This document shows positions 24,743-38,066 of a stretch of DNA of 64,000 nt, one piece after another. The stretch covers positions 901,501 to 965,500 of the forward strand of contig JAOTOL010001646.1 in the NCBI GenBank assembly GCA_034440575.1, in the 5' to 3' direction. The stretch's first letter is position 1. Each line of letters opens with the position of its first letter. The notes below the pieces were generated by a model that ran no database searches, was not told where the DNA came from, and saw nothing but the letters and a program-made list of their open reading frames with translations. Made by a program: the position numbers and the translations under genes. The stretch comes from Imbricaverruca yamaguchii. Lineage: Eukaryota; Arthropoda; Thecostraca; Neoverrucidae.

Positions 24743-24813
24743 GCCACCGTGAATAGAACCCCGTACCTGTGGCGTGCCAAACGCTCAGCTTAACCACTGA
24801 GCCACCGACGCCA
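24743..24813 (-). mobile_element. tRNA-like segment, probable SINE head, family 3
   Basis: On the minus strand, GGTGGCTCAGTGGTTAAGC is an excellent box A/D-arm. After about 30 bases, GGGTTCTATTCACGG is a box B with one key change (GGTTCTATTC instead of GGTTCGATTC). The start GCGTCGG... resembles a tRNA 5' strand but the closing acceptor strand does not pair well. A tRNA pseudogene is the alternative. Confidence 0.58.
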
Positions 24814-25041
24814 GGAGGACTGTATCAGTGCACATGACGTCGAGTACTGACCTCGTGCCGGACAATGCCTTTGGCGACTTGTCATGGTGAGCTCATGGTA
24901 CAATGTAGAGTACAGTCCTCAACAGAGAACCGGCACTGACAGGTGAATAATCCGAATAGTCGGATGATACTGCCTTCTGGTTTAGTGTTTAGTAGAACTA
25001 GCTTCTCTTTCAGTAAATGATGTCTGCTTTACTTTTCACTT

Positions 25042-25325
25042 TGCTCCTCCCCCTCTCCCTCCCGTCATCTATCTTGCTCTCTCTCTCTTTCTTTGTATTT
25101 ATCTCTCTCTTTCCTTCCTGCTCTCCCGGTATCACTCTCGGTCTCATTGTTACTCTCACTCTCATTCCCACTCTTTCTCTCTTTCTCCCTCTGTTGATCT
25201 CTATTCCTCTCTCTCTCTTTTGCTATTTATCTGTGTCTATTGTATCGTCCTCTCTCCCTCCCTCTTTTTTTCTCTCTCTCCCTCTATCTCTGTCTCTCTT
25301 TGTCTTTTCCTCGTTCTCTCACGCT
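25042..25325. repeat. CT-rich polypyrimidine tract
   Basis: About 280 bp made almost entirely of CTCTCT, TTTCTC and CCCTCT runs on the plus strand. The Leu/Ser/Phe-rich frames here are composition artefacts. Confidence 0.95.
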
Positions 25326-25441
25326 GCGCCTGTCCCCATTCCCCGTCCCTGTGTCCAGCTGTCACTGGCCTCTGCAGACGACACCGCGACTGCATTTGAA
25401 CCGCACCGCCCGACATCGTGGAGCGAGTATGTGCGCTTGCA

Positions 25442-25475
25442 TGCGCGCGCGCGCGTGTGTGTGTGTGTGTGTGTG
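25442..25475. repeat. GC then GT alternating tract
   Basis: GCGCGCGCGC followed by about 10 GT dinucleotides, an alternating purine-pyrimidine stretch able to adopt Z-DNA. Confidence 0.95.
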
Positions 25476-25529
25476 GACACGTGTGCATTGATTGCAATTG
25501 ATATGTTGGCCAAGGATATCGGACAGCCG

Positions 25530-25880
25530 CCGCCAGCCCGGATCGTGCCGACGGCCGACCTTGACAGGTAATCACGTGTTTCACGGTCGACGCCGGCTGC
25601 CGGCGCGTGATCGCCCCGGCGCGCGGCGTCGACGCCGACTGCGCCGGCCGCGTGTGGGCTGGCCACGGCCGCCGCCGACCCACGGCTGCATAAGCGTGAC
25701 TACAGCGCGCGCCAGGCGTCACGCTGGCGCCCGTGTGTTCCGATGATTTATCGCGGCACTTGGACACTCTTCAAGAGCGCGCTGTTTGTCGGACACGCAA
25801 GGTCTCGCCGGCCCGACGCTGTGAGAGGATTGTGGCGGCGGCATCTCGCCCTGGCGGGGTGTGGCCGCGCGCTGTTGGCC
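25530..25880. other. GC-rich, CpG-dense island
   Basis: Dense GCCGGC/GGCGCG sequence between the CT tract and AT-rich DNA. Contradictory frames on both strands; no exon structure is visible. Confidence 0.45.
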
Positions 25881-26230
25881 TGGTTTTGCTGATGGGGTCG
25901 ACCTGTTGTCTGGGAAAGTGTCGTGGATCAGAGTGGGTAGAAACCTGGAGCCGCCGCGTAGCCGTACCGGTGTGATGTTTTTCCCATGTCATGTCATGTC
26001 ATGGATGAGACGAACCAGAATGGCCAAAATCGAGAGTCCGCCATCGCATGCGCGTCTTGCCGCCGGGTATCTCAAGTCGCACTGACTAATATTATAGTTT
26101 GTTTCGTGTTGATATTGACACTCATAGTTTGTTTTGTGTTGACACTGATATTCATACTCTTTGGAAGTGTCACCTTACCATGGCTGGTGCCATCGCGGGC
26201 GTTCAGCATGAATTAAGAATAAATGTATGA

Positions 26231-26524
<294 letters not shown>

Positions 26525-26527
<3 letters not shown>

Positions 26528-27040
26528 CATTGCGAGGCAGATGAAGCAGTACATTCCATGCTACCACATTGATTAGATAATTAGACACCGAGACGATGAT
26601 AGCTACCACGCCCTGAAAGCTACGAGCCGATGCAGAATGGGAATATGTATTCAACATATTTACCTTTTTAGATTTTCATTCGCCCACGTTTTCCCTCTGC
26701 CCGCCAGCTTGGTTGGCTTCCTCTCGCCGCATGACACCGACCGCTGACCGGCATAGAGAGCTTGATGTTTATCGCCCACGTGCCTCGAGGTACCGCGAGG
26801 CGCCTCGAAGTAAGAGATGTGCAGGCATCCCAGATTCAACTGATAGGTAATGGCGTGGCTGTAAATTTTGACATGTTTGTGAGTGCTTTCTGCTGGAATT
26901 TGCCATGATTTCCCATAATTCCCATGATTATTTGCCAAATCTTCGGGTGATGATAGCAGTCTCGTCTGCCGAGGTTACTCAGGTCATGTCGGACGCTGCC
27001 TGGCAGCACATTTACACAGGAATAGCACTACAGCGCACAT
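26525..27040. other. No recognisable feature
   Basis: Mixed-composition DNA without a credible gene. Confidence 0.4.
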
Positions 27041-27044
27041 GACA

Positions 27045-29628
27045 TTGACTCGGCAGTCAATGCAGCACACCTTACCCTCACACGGCAGTAACTACAGCAC
27101 ACCTTACTCTCACACGGCAGTCACTACAGCACACATTACCCTAACACGGCAGTCACTAGAACACACTTACCCTACACGGCAGTCACTACAACGCACCTTA
27201 CCCTCACACGGCAGTCACAGCACACCTTACCCTACACGGCAGTCACTACAGCACACCTAACCCTCACACGGCAGTCATTACAACGCACCTTACCTTCACA
27301 CGGCAGTCACTACAACGCACCTTACCCTCACACGGCAGTCACAGCACACCTTACCCTCACACGGCAGTCACTGCAGCACACCTTACCCTCACACGGCAGT
27401 CATTACAGCACACCTTACCCTCACACGGCAGTCACAGCACACCTTACCCTCACACGGCAGTCACTACAGCACACCTTACCCTCACACGGCAGTCATTACA
27501 GCACACCTTACCCTCACACGGCAGTCACAGCACACCACCCTTACAGCCCCTTACACTGCAGCCACTTCAGCACACCTTACCCTCACACGGCAGTCACTAC
27601 AGCACACCTTACCCTCACACGGCAGTCATTACAGCACACCTTACCCTCACACGGCAGTCCGACACCGCACCCTACACGCCACCAGCACACCCCCTCCACG
27701 GCAGTCATTACAGCACACCTACCCTACACGGCAGTCACAGCACACCCCCCACGCGTACCACCCTACCCCACACGGCAGTCACTACAGCACCCTTCCCACG
27801 GCAGCCACTGCACACCTTACCCTCACACGGCAGTCACTACAGCACACCTTACCCTCACACGGCAGTCACTACAGCACACCTTACCCTCACACGGCAGTCA
27901 CTACAGCACACCTTACCCTACACGGCAGTCACTACAGCACACCTTACCCTCACACGGCAGTCACTACAGCACACCTTACCCTCACACGGCAGTCACTACA
28001 GCACACCTTACCCTCACACGGCAGTCTACAGCACACCTTACCCTACACGGCAGTCACTACAGCACACCTTACCCTCACACGGCAGTCACTACAGCACACC
28101 TTACCCTCACACGGCAGTCACTACAGCACACCTACCCTCACACGGCAGTCACTACAGCACACCTTACCCTCACACGGCAGTCACTACAGCACACCTTACC
28201 CTCACACGGCAGTCACTACAGCACACCTTACCCTCACACGGCAGTCACTACAGCACACCTTACCCTCACACGGCAGTCACTACAGCACACCTTACCCTCA
28301 CACGGCAGTCACTACAGCACACCTTACCCTCACACGGCAGTCACTACAGCACACCTTACCCTCACACGGCAGTCACTACAGCACACCTTACCCTCACACG
28401 GCAGTCACTACAGCACACCTTACCCTCACACGGCAGTAACTACAGCACACCTTACTCTCACACGGCAGTCACTACAGCACACCTTACCCTCACACGGCAG
28501 TCACTACAGCACACCTTACCCTCACACGGCAGTCACTACAGCGCACCTTACCCTCACACGGCAGTCACTACAGCACACCTTACCCTCACACGGCAGTCAC
28601 TACAGCACACCTTACCCTCACACGGCAGTCACTACAGTCACACGGCAGTCACTACAGCACCTTACCCTCACACGGCAGTCACTACAGCACACCTTACCCT
28701 CACACGGCAGTCACTACAGCACACCTTACCCTCACACGGCAGTCACTACAGCACACCTTACCCTCACACGGCAGTCACTACAGCACACCTTACCCTCACA
28801 CGGCAGTCACTACAGCACACCTTACCCTCACACGGCAGTCACTACAGCACACCTTACCCTCACACGGCAGTCACTACAGCACACCTTACCCTCACACGGC
28901 AGTCACTACAGCACACCTTACCCTCACACGGCAGTCACTACAGCACACCGTACCCTCACACGGCAGTCACTACAGCACACCTTACCCTCACACGGCAGTC
29001 ACTACAGCACACCTTACCCTCACACGGCAGTCACTACAGCACACCTTACCCTCACACGGCAGTCACTACAGACACCTTACCCTCACGCGGGTCACTACAG
29101 CACACCTTACCCTCACACGGCAGTCACTACAGCACACCTTACCCTCACACGGCAGTCACTACAGCACACCTTACCCTCACACGGCAGTCACTACAGCACA
29201 CCTTACCCTCACACGGCAGTCACTACAACACACCTTACCCTCACACGGCAGTCACTACAACACACCTTACCCTCACACGGCAGTCACTACAACACACCTT
29301 ACCCTCACGGCAGCACTACACACCTTACCCTCACACGGCAGTCACTACAACACACCTTACCCTCACACGGCAGTCACTACAACACACCTTACCCTCACAC
29401 GGCAGTCACTACAACACACCTTACCCTCACACGGCAGTCACTACAGCACACCTTACCCTCACACGGCAGTCACTACAACACACCTTACCCTCACACGGCA
29501 GTCACTACAACACACCTTACCCTCACACGGCAGTCACTACAGCACACCTTACCCTCACACGGCAGTCACTACAGCACACCTTACCCTCACACGGCAGTCA
29601 CTACAGCACACCTTACCCTAACCACGTA
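27045..29628. repeat. 32-bp satellite-like array, about 80 units
   Basis: The unit contains ACAGCACACCTTACCCTCAC and then ACGGCAGTCACT, repeating every 32 bp. A 26-27-bp variant lacking ACTACA is common at the left (27220-27530). The left fifth, especially 27640-27800, is irregular. The middle (27830-29080) is nearly uniform. Near the right end (29221-29520) most units carry ACAACACACC instead of ACAGCACACC. There are no unique spacers, so it is not a CRISPR array. Confidence 0.97.
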
Positions 29629-29773
29629 GCTGGTGCGGCCCTGTCAACTATGTTCTGCTGTCGGCCATGTAATCGATGCGACTTTATCAATAATTATCCG
29701 TTGGCGAAGTGTCGGAAGCTTCAGTCAACACCACTGTTTGTCTTCCATTTGCACCAACTGACGTCATCCATGA

Positions 29774-30564
29774 TTAACCCGTCCCGTCTCGGGGGGGGGG
29801 GTCTCTTCAACCGCCCCCTCAGATTTTTCGTGGATAGTGGACGAACGGCGCGCGGCAACGCACCCAAATTTGGCATACCCTTTCCCACATCAATTTGGCA
29901 CGCTGTTTAACAATTTTGAAGTCAGGTCATCTAGGGTCAACGAGTTAGTCAAGGTCAAGTGAGGTCACCTCCAAAGAAGTTCATCCAGTCGTCACGCTTT
30001 AACGGATACAGATATTTTAATGAAAATTTCAGCGTTTTCTTATCTTTATTGATACAACAAAACGTACGAGTGGATTTTTTGACTACATATAAATTTTGCG
30101 TATTTGCCAAATTGCAGTTAAAATAGAGGATTCTAGCTAAAGTATTTGTATTACGGCAAGTCGACTTCCAACAACGTTTCTCGGTCTGCTCTAAAATCTT
30201 GAAAACTCAATTTTGAAATTAAAAAAATAAAATTTGTATTTTGGGGGGAAAACAAATGTATGGCACTGGTCGATTTCGCTGTCCTTTTCTCATTCCAAAT
30301 AATTTTTTTCATATATCCCAAAATAAACTCCCCAGAGCCAAAAACATAATGTAAGTCGTGAAAAGTCATGAAAATCTAGCCTGCCTGGTGACGTCACTTT
30401 CGGGGGAAATTGTTTTGGGGGTGGACCCGGATCCTACTCGTCGAGCGCTTTCCGATGGCACCTCTTTCGTTTTCGTGCGATGCTTAGTTTGGATTTTAGA
30501 GGGGGGTTACTACCCCGCCCGAGACGGGGTGTGAGGATCTGACCGGAAAGACGGCGCGGGTTAA
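29774..30564 (+). mobile_element. MITE family A, full copy A1 (TTAA-flanked, piggyBac-like)
   Basis: Bounded by TTAA on both sides. The left end reads CCCGTCCCGTCTCGGGG. The right end, reverse-complemented, reads CCCGCGCCGTCTTTCCGG, so the outer 12 bases match at 10 positions. It has no open frame of a transposase size. Inside is a cluster of AGGTCA-type half-sites (29922-29971) and long AT-rich stretches shared with copies A2 and A3. At 791 bp it is about 55 bp shorter than the others. A TTAA target site with ends starting CCC fits piggyBac; Kolobok elements also use TTAA. It would depend on a transposase supplied elsewhere. Confidence 0.82.
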
Positions 30565-31390
30565 ATAGCGTGTCACTCATGATTCCAGATGCAGGGCTAT
30601 TAATTGCCGCTTAAATTGCACCATCCGTTAACTAGTTTTGTGGTTTACTTTTTGAACCTTTACGATTTGCGCACAATTGTCGACGTCTTCCCACAGGCGA
30701 AACGCCCAGAACAAATTGTATTTCATTGAATTTCCTCCTATTTACCTGTAGACATCTGGGTGCCCAAAACGAGTACCAACAGGAAAGCGGTGGTGCATTT
30801 GTCCACCAGGAAGGGGGAAGAGTGGTGGCAGGTTTGTCTACCAGGATGGGGGAAGAGCCGTGCATACAACTGGCTGTCCTCAGCCTCGATATCCGACCAC
30901 CACTGCCGCGCCACTTTTTGGACGATCGTCAAGGCTCGAGTCGACAAAAACACTCGACGCCGCGCTTTGAATGTGAGTCCGCACACCAGCGAACTGAAAC
31001 TGTCGGACGTGGTCGGTGCAGAGGCGGCGTCCTTCCCTCCTCGACGTCCGACAAGCCGGAAACGCCGCTGTACTAAACAAGTCTGACCGCCCGTCTGTCC
31101 ACTGTGTCTCGATGTGACCTCGCATCCAATTCGAAAAAAGCACACGAAAGAAGCGGCCGCAGTAGATGTGCTGTGGCGTCGTACGCTGAGATGTTGGTGG
31201 GGCGTTGAGTCGCAATAGTATTGCAGGCGGAAGGATCAATCAGACGATCCACATCGCCGTGGACGGATGCCTACTGCCATGTGGCTCATTGCGACGGGTC
31301 GAGCTACAAGAGCCTGGGCAGTATAATCTGCCTTGTTACTGTAGCTGCCGTCAAGGTAGCTGGAGCATAGCAGCACGCCAACGCTGCTTT
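30565..31390. other. No supported gene
   Basis: 30730-31090 has three overlapping frames of about 110-135 codons on both strands with no domain. An approximate duplication of CACCAGGAAGGGGGAAGAG / CTACCAGGATGGGGGAAGAG sits at about 30803-30858. Confidence 0.4.
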
Positions 31391-32340
31391 ATTCAGCTAC
31401 CACTTGGGTGCACCTGCCCGCCCTAACTGCCGTCGTTTTTGCTGCTGCTGAATTTACTCTGTGATGAACGTCGCAGCGGCCAGCCTTCTGCCGCGATCGC
31501 CGCAGCTGCCGCCTGCATGCGCACCGCAGCGGCTGTAGCCACCGACACCCTCCCCACCCGTCAGCGGAGCAGGTGGTGACCTCAGGACCTCCGGGTACCA
31601 CTTTGCGCCGATTCTGCGGCTGCCGCCGACACTCTCCTCAACAAAGTCCTCAGCAGTTAACTCCCCGCCAATGACCCCGCGCTACAGTGAACATTACGCA
31701 GCGGAGTAGTAGTCGCCGCCGCCAGCCCTCCTCTACCAACAGTGGCGCCAGCAGCTGCTGACCCCACCCTACAGTTGCCAATGCGCCGCAGGGCAGTGGC
31801 CACCGCCGCCCAGCCCCCCAGTCGTGACCTCAGTCGCCGACGATCCCGCCCGTCGCCGGCGGCGGCGGCCCGTCCGACACGGCGCCACGGTCAGCCTGGC
31901 TGACAGGTCAGCCCGACTGTCTGTCGGCGCGTCACGCCCGTCCCCGGTCTCCGGTCTCCGGTCTCCGGCCGGTCCGACGCGTGTTTGTCGGCCGGCGGCC
32001 GGGCGGCGGCGCACAAAAACGGCGCCGGCGCGGCGACGTCGGCGGCGGGCGGCGGCGCGCGACCTTGGGCGCGGGTGTGGCGGCCGGCCGCCGCGTGAGC
32101 CACGCATTACCGCCGCGGTGCGCCGCGCTGGCCGGAGGTGATTTACGGCGCCGTCCCGGCCGGGGCGCGGTCCGCGGCGACCCTGTCGGACTCTGCGTCC
32201 TCCTGCTCCCCCGCGCCGCGCACCGCCAGCGCGCGCCGGCTCAACGCAAGGGTGCGGTCGCCAGGGACCCCGCCCAGATTCTGGCCCGCATCTGATCATC
32301 GCCGGCTGATGGCTTTAACGATCGGCTGGCCGGAACGCGC
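31391..32340. other. GC-rich, CpG-dense island
   Basis: GCCGCC-rich from 31430 and extremely CpG-dense from 31800 to 32300, including a CTCCGGT triplication at about 31947-31970. Overlapping frames on both strands (31769-32299 minus, 31824-32141 plus) reflect stop-poor composition. Confidence 0.5.
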
Positions 32341-33958
32341 GTAAATACACGCACGCGTACATGTAGGTACACACACAAACTCGCGTTAGCTCTCGCAGCG
32401 CGGGAAATTTTTCACCATTCGCAACGTGAGTGGTCAATTTGACACCCTCTCACAAACTATGCTCGGAGCAAGATGTAGAGAGATGGGGTAATTAGCACGA
32501 TGTAGCTACGTCCTCGAATTTCAAAAGTTATTTAAAATAATTTGTCCTGTCTCTTTCGGTTGACCTTCTAGGTTAGGTCAACCAGGTCAATGCTGAGGTG
32601 CAGTTACTCGCCTGTCTTCGCCGTAATTTTCTGTTTCTGTTCCTGCTTCTGTTCTGTTCCTCAATTGTTAGAACCTGATTACAAAACAAATGCTATTTCG
32701 TACTTCGATTTTGCTGATTTGCAAACCGAAGATGTATACTAACAAATGCATACTAACTAATGTACCAAAAGTCAAAGTCGCCATCTCGTATGGGCCAAAT
32801 ACCTAAAAATATGTGACGGTCAGTTGAAGGTAACAATTATCACAGCGGATGGTGCACAAAGAGAGTTAATGGGGGCTATGCTGATATGCAGTGGCATTTA
32901 ATATAACCTCCTTGAAGTTAGAAACACATTGCCATATAATCATATATTTTGGAGCCATTAAGCTTTGACAATAGCTAGCATTTTTTATTAACTTTTTTGG
33001 CTTCAAGGACGATGTCATGTGAATTAATGTCACTGTTGTAGTTCGCATTTCAATTAACTAACTAGATCTTAATTTATAACGCATAACGTATAACGTAATT
33101 ATTTTTGAGGATATCGTATGTTATTTATATTCCGAATTGTATTCTTAATATTGATTATCAACAAGTGTATGTGCTAGCAAACATTTTTCACTCTTGAGCT
33201 TTCGGTTGACCTAGGGAACTGACTTGATGTCACATTTTGCATGTTTGTATTTTTCATCTACCCATGCACCGATATCTTATTTTGACTGCGTCTTGTATGG
33301 TTTGTCTCTTAAAAATGCTTCAATGTACACAATGCGCTTACACCATGCAATTACACCTCATACACACCTCACGCACCACACACATACACATCCTAACCTT
33401 GCATCCACATCACCACGACACAGACGACACAGACATGGGCACATGGGAACCGTGGCAGCCGTCCGAACCAGTTGTCCTCCCGCATGGCTTTCACACGCAA
33501 TCGCACGCGACCTGTCACCTCAGCACTGTCACGTCACAACGAGCCAGCGCGGCCGGCTGGCGGCGACGCGTGACCCCTGCACGTCACGACACACCCGTCA
33601 TATCCATTAGTATTCAAGGTCTGGAAATGGCCCCACGCCAGTGGAAACGTGTCCAGTGTAGCACCACGCCCCACGACACGCACGCGCGAATGAAAAGTGC
33701 CAGCTTTGTGATCAATGGACTGGCATACTTTCAAACGGTGGGTTATACTGATGCAGTCGAAAGTATGCAAATACGCTGTTATGTTCTTGTTCCGGATGGC
33801 AGGATGCTCTCCTGCCGTATCCGCGGACTTCTTGCAGGCTATTTACGAACAGCATAAGTTACAGCTCTAAAGCATACATAATTTTGGTAGCCTTGTCTTA
33901 TCAGCCTCATGCCAAAAGCAGTAAATCCTAATTTGGCCAGGACACCCTCAAAAAGCGA
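32341..33958. other. No supported gene
   Basis: AT-rich to 33230, then mixed. Three AGGTCA-like half-sites cluster at 32563-32590. A CA-rich stretch lies at 33355-33400. The plus frames at 33224-33610 and 33237-33857 are in different phases and unrecognised. Confidence 0.4.
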
Positions 33959-33959
33959 G

Positions 33960-34923
33960 TTAACACGCGCCCTGGAAGGGGGGATGAATCCACCCACCCT
34001 CGGGTTTTTCGAACATAACTCCAGATTGTACCGGCCAATATACGCCATTGTTTGCGTACCTGCTTATAAATGACAAGCGCGTTGTTTAAAGTAAGAAAAA
34101 CAGAAATCGGCCGAACGTTTTTAGAGTTAGGGGCCGTTAGAGTAAAAACAAATTCGCAGCGCCAGACCACAAAAATCGGCGTCGATGCGCTTCCCGTATA
34201 TTGACAAAAGGGAAACGTTCTTGGCAACACGAGTGACTTGTTTGATGTATATTGTTATGCTACATAGTTTCAAAGTTATGCTAGGTCACCGAGGTCAAGT
34301 AAGGTCAAGTTCATGCCAGGTTAATGGAATCAAACTTGGTCAACTGGAATGTCATCATAAATGGTAATGACTGTCATGCGATTGATGTCACTTTGCATGT
34401 TACTCCCTACACATCCTGAAAACTACTGTTTGTCATTGTGTACCTAAGCGTTCCCACACTTTATTAATGTACTTCACTTCTTTCTTTGCGAAACCGATTG
34501 CGCTGAGCCTTCCAATGGAGCAGTCGGGTGGGCGGCCCGTTTCTGGTAGCTGGAGCAGGTAATGACCTGATAAAGTGCTGTTATATAGATTACCTGAGGT
34601 CAAATGCTTGGTCTAGCATCTGTATTGCATCATTAGTAATGCCTAAAGCATCATTGATGCCCATTTTGGAGCATTTAAGCACAATCACAGCGATCCATAA
34701 CAATGACAAGCCAAGCCACGCAAAATCGGATTTTAAAAAAGACCTAATTTTATCTTGAATATATTGACCTAAGTTCACGGAATTTGCACACAATTGAGTT
34801 AGCTATCGTACCCATCCACCATGCGAATTTCGTTTCTCCAGCTTTAATAGGAGCCGTGATATTAGGGGATGCGTAATCCGCCCCCGTCCAGTGCGTGTAA
34901 TTTTCGAGCCTCTCGCGTGTTAA
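33960..34923 (+). mobile_element. MITE family B, copy B1 (TTAA-flanked)
   Basis: Begins TTAACACGCGCCCTGGA and ends CTCTCGCGTGTTAA, so the first ten bases form a perfect inverted pair. The first ~360 bp form an arm (ending near 34320) that appears inverted at the other end of copy B3. The interior holds a block found in inverse orientation in B2 and B3 (GAGGTCAAATG..., CAATCACAGCGA...). There is no transposase-sized frame. Half-sites of the AGGTCA type lie at 34279-34309 and 34593. Probably mobilised by a TTAA-specific transposase (piggyBac or Kolobok). Confidence 0.8.
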
Positions 34924-37864
34924 ACAAACATGGGCTCTCAGTTCTGTCGTTTCTAACCACGTATTGTTACATGTTGATATACGGGGCACCCATTATATTC
35001 CATGAAAACAGTTTCGCGATAGGTGGGTGCCAAGTTACCGCGTAGACACCCTGTGTTTGAATGTGCAGAATGAATAGCTTTTCTAGAAACGAATTTTAGG
35101 GATTATATAGGCTCGGACCACAAAACGTCGCTTATGCTACCACAGGAGGAAATTCGAGAAAAATTAATACCAGCGATGCATAGGAGGAGCACAACGATCT
35201 TCTTATTCTTTCACAATCATCAACAACAGTCCCCTTCCGAGGAAATATACCTGCGTTGTGTACGCATGTATATTTCACTGAAATATGCCCAAATAGAAGT
35301 TAGAACTTAAAATTAACCACAATACATGCGCTCGCGCACAAAAATCAGATAAAACGCACTTAAATTATAGAGAACTGCTAGCCTAAGTCTGCCTGCCTGT
35401 GGTGATTCGAATCCCATGCCTGTCGATAAAACGATCTAGCGGCTTGTATGCTGTGACGGCGATTCGCTTAAGACATCCTGAGGGGGAATCGAACGGTACG
35501 TTGTCCAGATTTGAAGAAATGAAGGGCGTGGCTCACTTCCCTCCTCCTCCCCCGGCACAGGGATCGGACGAAGCCAACCGCGCAGGGCTTCTAGCTGTTC
35601 AGAGGGATTTGTTACCCACAGCCGAAGCCCCTTTAATTGTCCAAAGATTGATCGCGTCCCAACACGCTGCGTCAGACGCCTTCCGGACTATTGCTCTCTA
35701 CAGGTCTGGCGGTCAAAGAGGTCCTGGGCTATCATGGGAGGTGTTGTTTCGTTTTTTTCTTTACTACTGTGACTCCTTTGGATATGCCTTCGGTTTGAAT
35801 TGACCACATGCTATTAGAAACGTCTGTTGGACACGTCTGGTGGAAGGTGGCATTTTGGTAATGCTTACTGTATTATTGCAATGCAATGTCGAATAGTGTT
35901 ATAAGCCTCACGTTTCCAGCAACTAAAGTCGCGTTCCTTTAATTGGCCATTTGTGTGGCGCTGTGGTGAGCCGCGACCAGCTAACATCAGCCAGTCAATA
36001 AAGCATGACACGATGGGGGCGTTAATTGCTGGCCCACCCTTGATAACTAACACAAGTGATCGGAGCTAAGGCGGGCTGCGCGCCCAGTCGCCTCCTACAG
36101 AGCGTCCCGCTCTGTACAGCGATTCAATCACGGAAGCGTTGCGATTCGTACCACAGACGAGAATAAATGAAGTAAACGAAAATTGACGAAAAACGCCGAC
36201 GGAACGCCTCAGTGTAGGTAGGTGTGATCGATGGTTAATTATATTGGTCTAGACGGTGGTAGCGGCACTGTGATCTGACAACCATAATTGATTTCGTTAC
36301 TTGATTGTGACCCTGATGCCCTCAATCCACATACAGCTTCCCATTAAAATATAATAATGTGCCAGTATATACTAAACATATCGCTTCTATCCTGTTGTAA
36401 TTAGTTGACACATTGGTGAATGGCGCAATAGAAGTAATGACTTGTAGCGGTTTCCAAGATACTGACCGATCTCCAAATATACTAAATGTTTCTGTGCAAT
36501 ACAATTTTAGCTCAACAGATTGCTGACCAACTTAGCATGATCTGGAAGTACTCGAATTAACATGCGACTCCTACAGAGATATGCCATGGTAGGGCCGCGA
36601 ATTAGCAAACTTGTAAGGCTGAAATTCAGGAGCACACATCGCCTGAGACTGGCTGTATGCTGGTGATACACAACTTCGATATGCCGATTTGTAGAGAAGA
36701 TGCACATCTGCCAGTTGCCAATGTTAGCTGCTCGACCGCTGGCGCCGCCGACAAGCCTAACCACTTCATAAACCAACTCTTGGTCCGGCTCACGGACTCC
36801 TTTAACGTCAGCTGATTCAGTACGCGTGAGAACGCGCCAATCGGTAGCCAGACGAACGGATGACCCTGGCTCCATTCCGCCTCTTTTGGCGACCTGTCAG
36901 CGGAACAGCGCGGTGGCCCTGCCGATCACGACAGCGACAACCCACATCTCGCGAAGATGCAGACAACACCGCCGTCGATGTGCCGGCGACAGCCAGTCGG
37001 AAGTCACGTGACCGCGCCTCGCCGGAGCGCATCATTTAGGCCATCAAACAGGCGCTTCAATCAATTCCCAGCGTCCCGGTGCTGGAGCGTGAAATGGGCG
37101 TGGGGCCGGCGCGTGACCTCGGCGTTATCGCGGCAGGGAGTCGCCAGCTGCCGATGTTTACCGTGCAATTGACGGTGGGGTATTCAGAGAAACAGACGAT
37201 CCTTTGCCACTGCTGGTTATGACCATGCGGGCGGAGTCCTTTGTCTACACAAGCCACATTTGCCACTGTGGTTTCTGGGCTTAGTTTTGGTTGGAGCCTT
37301 TTACAGCGTTCATTTGCGGTCTTTTGTTATCGTCAGATGGCAGCAGTTAAATGTATTCAAGGTTCTTACCGATAAGGGTGGTCCATCAGTCTCCGTAGTG
37401 GAGGTGCACCAGTCAAAGTCGCGGTGGAGCCAACAAGTTGGCCACGGAAAACAACTCCCTCGACTTAAATTAAATATTCATAAGACTCCTTTTGCGGCCC
37501 AACATCGTGCCAAAAAATACAATTTTAAAGCTACTCACCCTTCCATGTACAACATTACACGGGTGGGTGACATTGGAGCATTGCCTAACGGGGAAGACGT
37601 TTTCCTAAAAACACATATAAAATACGTAAATGAAACTGACTCAATAAGAGACGAACTCGCTGACTATGTACACAGCAGTGACGTCAAATGAAATCGAGGT
37701 GAAGGATGAGCATGGATGGATGAGCATGGATGAGACATCTATACGCTTTCTGACCATAATCTACATTGAGCAAGAGTTAACGGCACGGGCGAGACCAGGA
37801 GTTTGCATGGGGGACACGTTCCGTCGGAGACCTTCGACGGGAAAAATCGTTGAGCGGGAAGGTG
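34924..37864. other. Long stretch without a supported gene
   Basis: Mixed sequence. At 36101-36119 there is a perfect 8-bp hairpin (ACAGAGCG / CGCTCTGT, 3-base loop). The 143-codon frame at 37260-37691 starts with a hydrophobic segment and has ordinary composition, but has no recognised domain and no splice support. The end of the frame at 36507-36875 (minus) resembles DNA at about 6745-6795, suggesting a small shared repeat. Confidence 0.35.
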
Positions 37865-38066
37865 GGGCGCGGGGGGAGGGGGCATATTCGAGCATACTGA
37901 AGGCACGCCATTTCGTTTCAAATGGGTGTATCCTCCTCTGAAAGGGTCGTTTTTGACTGAAAAAAATGTGGTGAGCGTGATGGGGGGGGAGTGCACTCGA
38001 GCCTCCTTAAAGGGACGCCTTTTCGGTTGGATGGGTGTCACCTTTCCATGAGGGACACATGCCCTC
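37865..38066. repeat. About 115-bp imperfect tandem duplication
   Basis: A GGGGGGAG run plus CGAGC(A/C)T, ACGCC(A/T)TTTCG and ATGGGTGT blocks occurs twice, starting near 37877 and 37986. Confidence 0.75.

Noticed and set aside
25017..25571. 184-codon hydrophobic, membrane-protein-like frame
   Set aside because: The Leu/Phe/Ser-rich part is the translation of a CT microsatellite.
27045..29628. CRISPR array
   Set aside because: The 32-bp repeats are directly joined with no unique spacers, no leader and no cas genes, in eukaryotic DNA. The same holds for 61194-62142.
27045..29628. Telomeric repeat because of TTACCCT words
   Set aside because: The word is part of a 32-bp unit, not a TTAGGG/CCCTAA tandem.
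29774..30564. LTR retrotransposon or solo LTR
   Set aside because: Termini are inverted (CCCG...CGGG) next to TTAA; there is no TG...CA end, primer-binding site or polypurine tract pair.
37260..37691. 143-codon plus frame with an N-terminal hydrophobic segment
   Set aside because: A possible signal-peptide look is not enough; no domain, no splice sites, and the rest is unrecognised.
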